6,168 nt of DNA. It comes from Ruminococcaceae bacterium UBA866. GTDB lineage: Bacteria; Bacillota; Clostridia; Oscillospirales; Ruminococcaceae. The stretch spans positions 21,315-27,482 of the forward strand of contig DBGA01000004.1 of the NCBI GenBank assembly GCA_002295325.1, written 5' to 3'. The position numbers and the translations under genes were made by a program. The notes beneath the pieces were generated by a model. It had not been told where the DNA came from, searched no databases, and worked only from the letters and a program-made list of their open reading frames with translations. Positions 5,421 through 6,168 of this stretch are shown piece by piece (position 1 is the first letter of the stretch; every line of letters starts with the position of its first letter).

Positions 5421-6168
5421 ATGACTAAAATTTCACAGCACAAATTTTCTAAAGCAAAATCAGGAGAAGTTGCAAAGGTTTTTCGCCTAGACAACGGAAC
5501 AATGTCCGTTGATATCACAAATTATGGTGCAACTATTCTGTCGATTGAAGTACCCGATAAAAAAGGCAAATTGGTTGATATAGTACTTGGCTATAACAGC
5601 GTTGAACAATACGAGAATAACGATGGATATTTCGGCGCTACTGTTGGTAGATATGCAAACCGTATTGCTAATGCAGAGTTCACACTTAATGATATTATTT
5701 ATAAACTAGCTAAAAATGATGGCGAAAATCACCTTCACGGCGGAGTTTCTGGTTTCGACAAGAAAATGTGGGATTATGAAGTTACAAAAGATAAGGTAAT
5801 TTTTACTGCAAAAAGTGAAGATATGGAAGAGGGATACCCTGGTAACCTTGATGTATCAGTTGGTTTTTCTTTAAACGAGGAGAATGAGTTAAAAATAGAA
5901 TATTCTGCAAAAACAGATAAGGACACCTATGTAAATCTTACAAACCACAGCTATTTTAATTTAAACGGGCATGGAAAAGGTGATATTCTCCGCCATAAAG
6001 TTCAGATAAACGCTGATAAGTATACAAGTGTTGGTGAAGGTGCTATTCCAATAGGCGAGCCTGTTTCGGTTGAGGGAACACCCTTTGACTTCACAACGCC
6101 TCATGCAATCGGAGAGCGTGTTTCACAGGAAAACGGTGATCTGATAAGATGTGGTGGCTATGACCATA
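5421..6168 (+). CDS. galM: Aldose 1-epimerase (galactose mutarotase), 3' end beyond the window
   Basis: The first 249 codons of a GalM-family protein are present; the family is usually about 340-350 residues, so roughly 95 are missing. The enzyme interconverts alpha and beta anomers of glucose or galactose in the cytoplasm, feeding the Leloir pathway. Motifs are GRYANRI (76-82), NHLHGG (103-108), GYPG (138-141), and LTNHSYFNL (173-181) with His176, the position of the catalytic acid; GYDH follows at 246-249 at the edge. The catalytic base, a Glu near the C-terminus, lies outside. GAGGAG at 5409-5414 is six bases before the ATG, and the gene begins 13 bases after the maturase stop, so it probably shares the transcript. 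No sugar-utilisation partner is visible, and its place here may be incidental. A relaxed sugar specificity cannot be excluded. Confidence 0.94.
   Translation, partial: MTKISQHKFSKAKSGEVAKVFRLDNGTMSVDITNYGATILSIEVPDKKGKLVDIVLGYNSVEQYENNDGYFGATVGRYANRIANAEFTLNDIIYKLAKNDGENHLHGGVSGFDKKMWDYEVTKDKVIFTAKSEDMEEGYPGNLDVSVGFSLNEENELKIEYSAKTDKDTYVNLTNHSYFNLNGHGKGDILRHKVQINADKYTSVGEGAIPIGEPVSVEGTPFDFTTPHAIGERVSQENGDLIRCGGYDH

Noticed and set aside
5407..5424. Five-codon ATG frame overlapping the maturase stop and the galM start
   Set aside because: The ATG arises from the TAATG context, lacks a suitably placed ribosome binding site, and encodes only a random short peptide.
1..6168. CRISPR array, tRNA, rRNA, insertion sequence or phage genes
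   Set aside because: No spaced direct repeats of CRISPR form, cloverleaf, rRNA-like segment, transposase or terminal inverted repeats with target duplication were seen on either strand.

Overview
The window is AT-rich bacterial DNA that most likely comes from an anaerobic, Gram-positive Clostridia-type organism (Oscillospirales/Ruminococcaceae-like is my best guess). The evidence is strong AAGGAG-type ribosome binding sites before every complete gene, two class B-type sortases, a SpoIID-family cell-wall enzyme, an oxygen-sensitive radical SAM maturase of the Clostridium perfringens type, and long Ser-rich 'SSE/SSK/SSP' linkers in surface proteins. All genes lie on the + strand.

Layout. Bases 1-107 are the C-terminal end of an unidentified gene. 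A stand-alone CinA-C/PncC amidohydrolase (142-636) follows closely. After a 53-base gap holding a small dyad comes sortase 1 (690-1760). A 226-base gap then contains a 13-bp perfect inverted repeat and a weak candidate promoter, the only obvious break in the window. After it come four closely spaced genes that look like one transcription unit: sortase 2 (1987-3084), a secreted SpoIID/LytB-type protein (3122-4276), a radical SAM/SPASM enzyme of the anaerobic sulfatase-maturase family (4292-5407), and a galM-type aldose 1-epimerase (5421 to the window edge).

How the genes may work together. The two sortases are paralogues sharing architecture and an unusual shared C-terminal tail. With the SpoIID-like protein they form an envelope group: N-terminal membrane anchor or signal, Ser-rich wall-spanning linker, extracellular catalytic domain. 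A plausible reading is that the SpoIID-like enzyme opens or trims glycan strands while the sortases attach proteins to peptidoglycan. The maturase has every expected catalytic and cluster residue, but no sulfatase and no sortase substrate is encoded here, so the targets must lie outside the window. The epimerase and PncC look like housekeeping neighbours.

Two starts were moved downstream of the longest possible ORF because the ribosome binding site overlaps or abuts the upstream ATG: sortase 1 (690, not 669) and the SpoIID-like gene (3122, not 3113).
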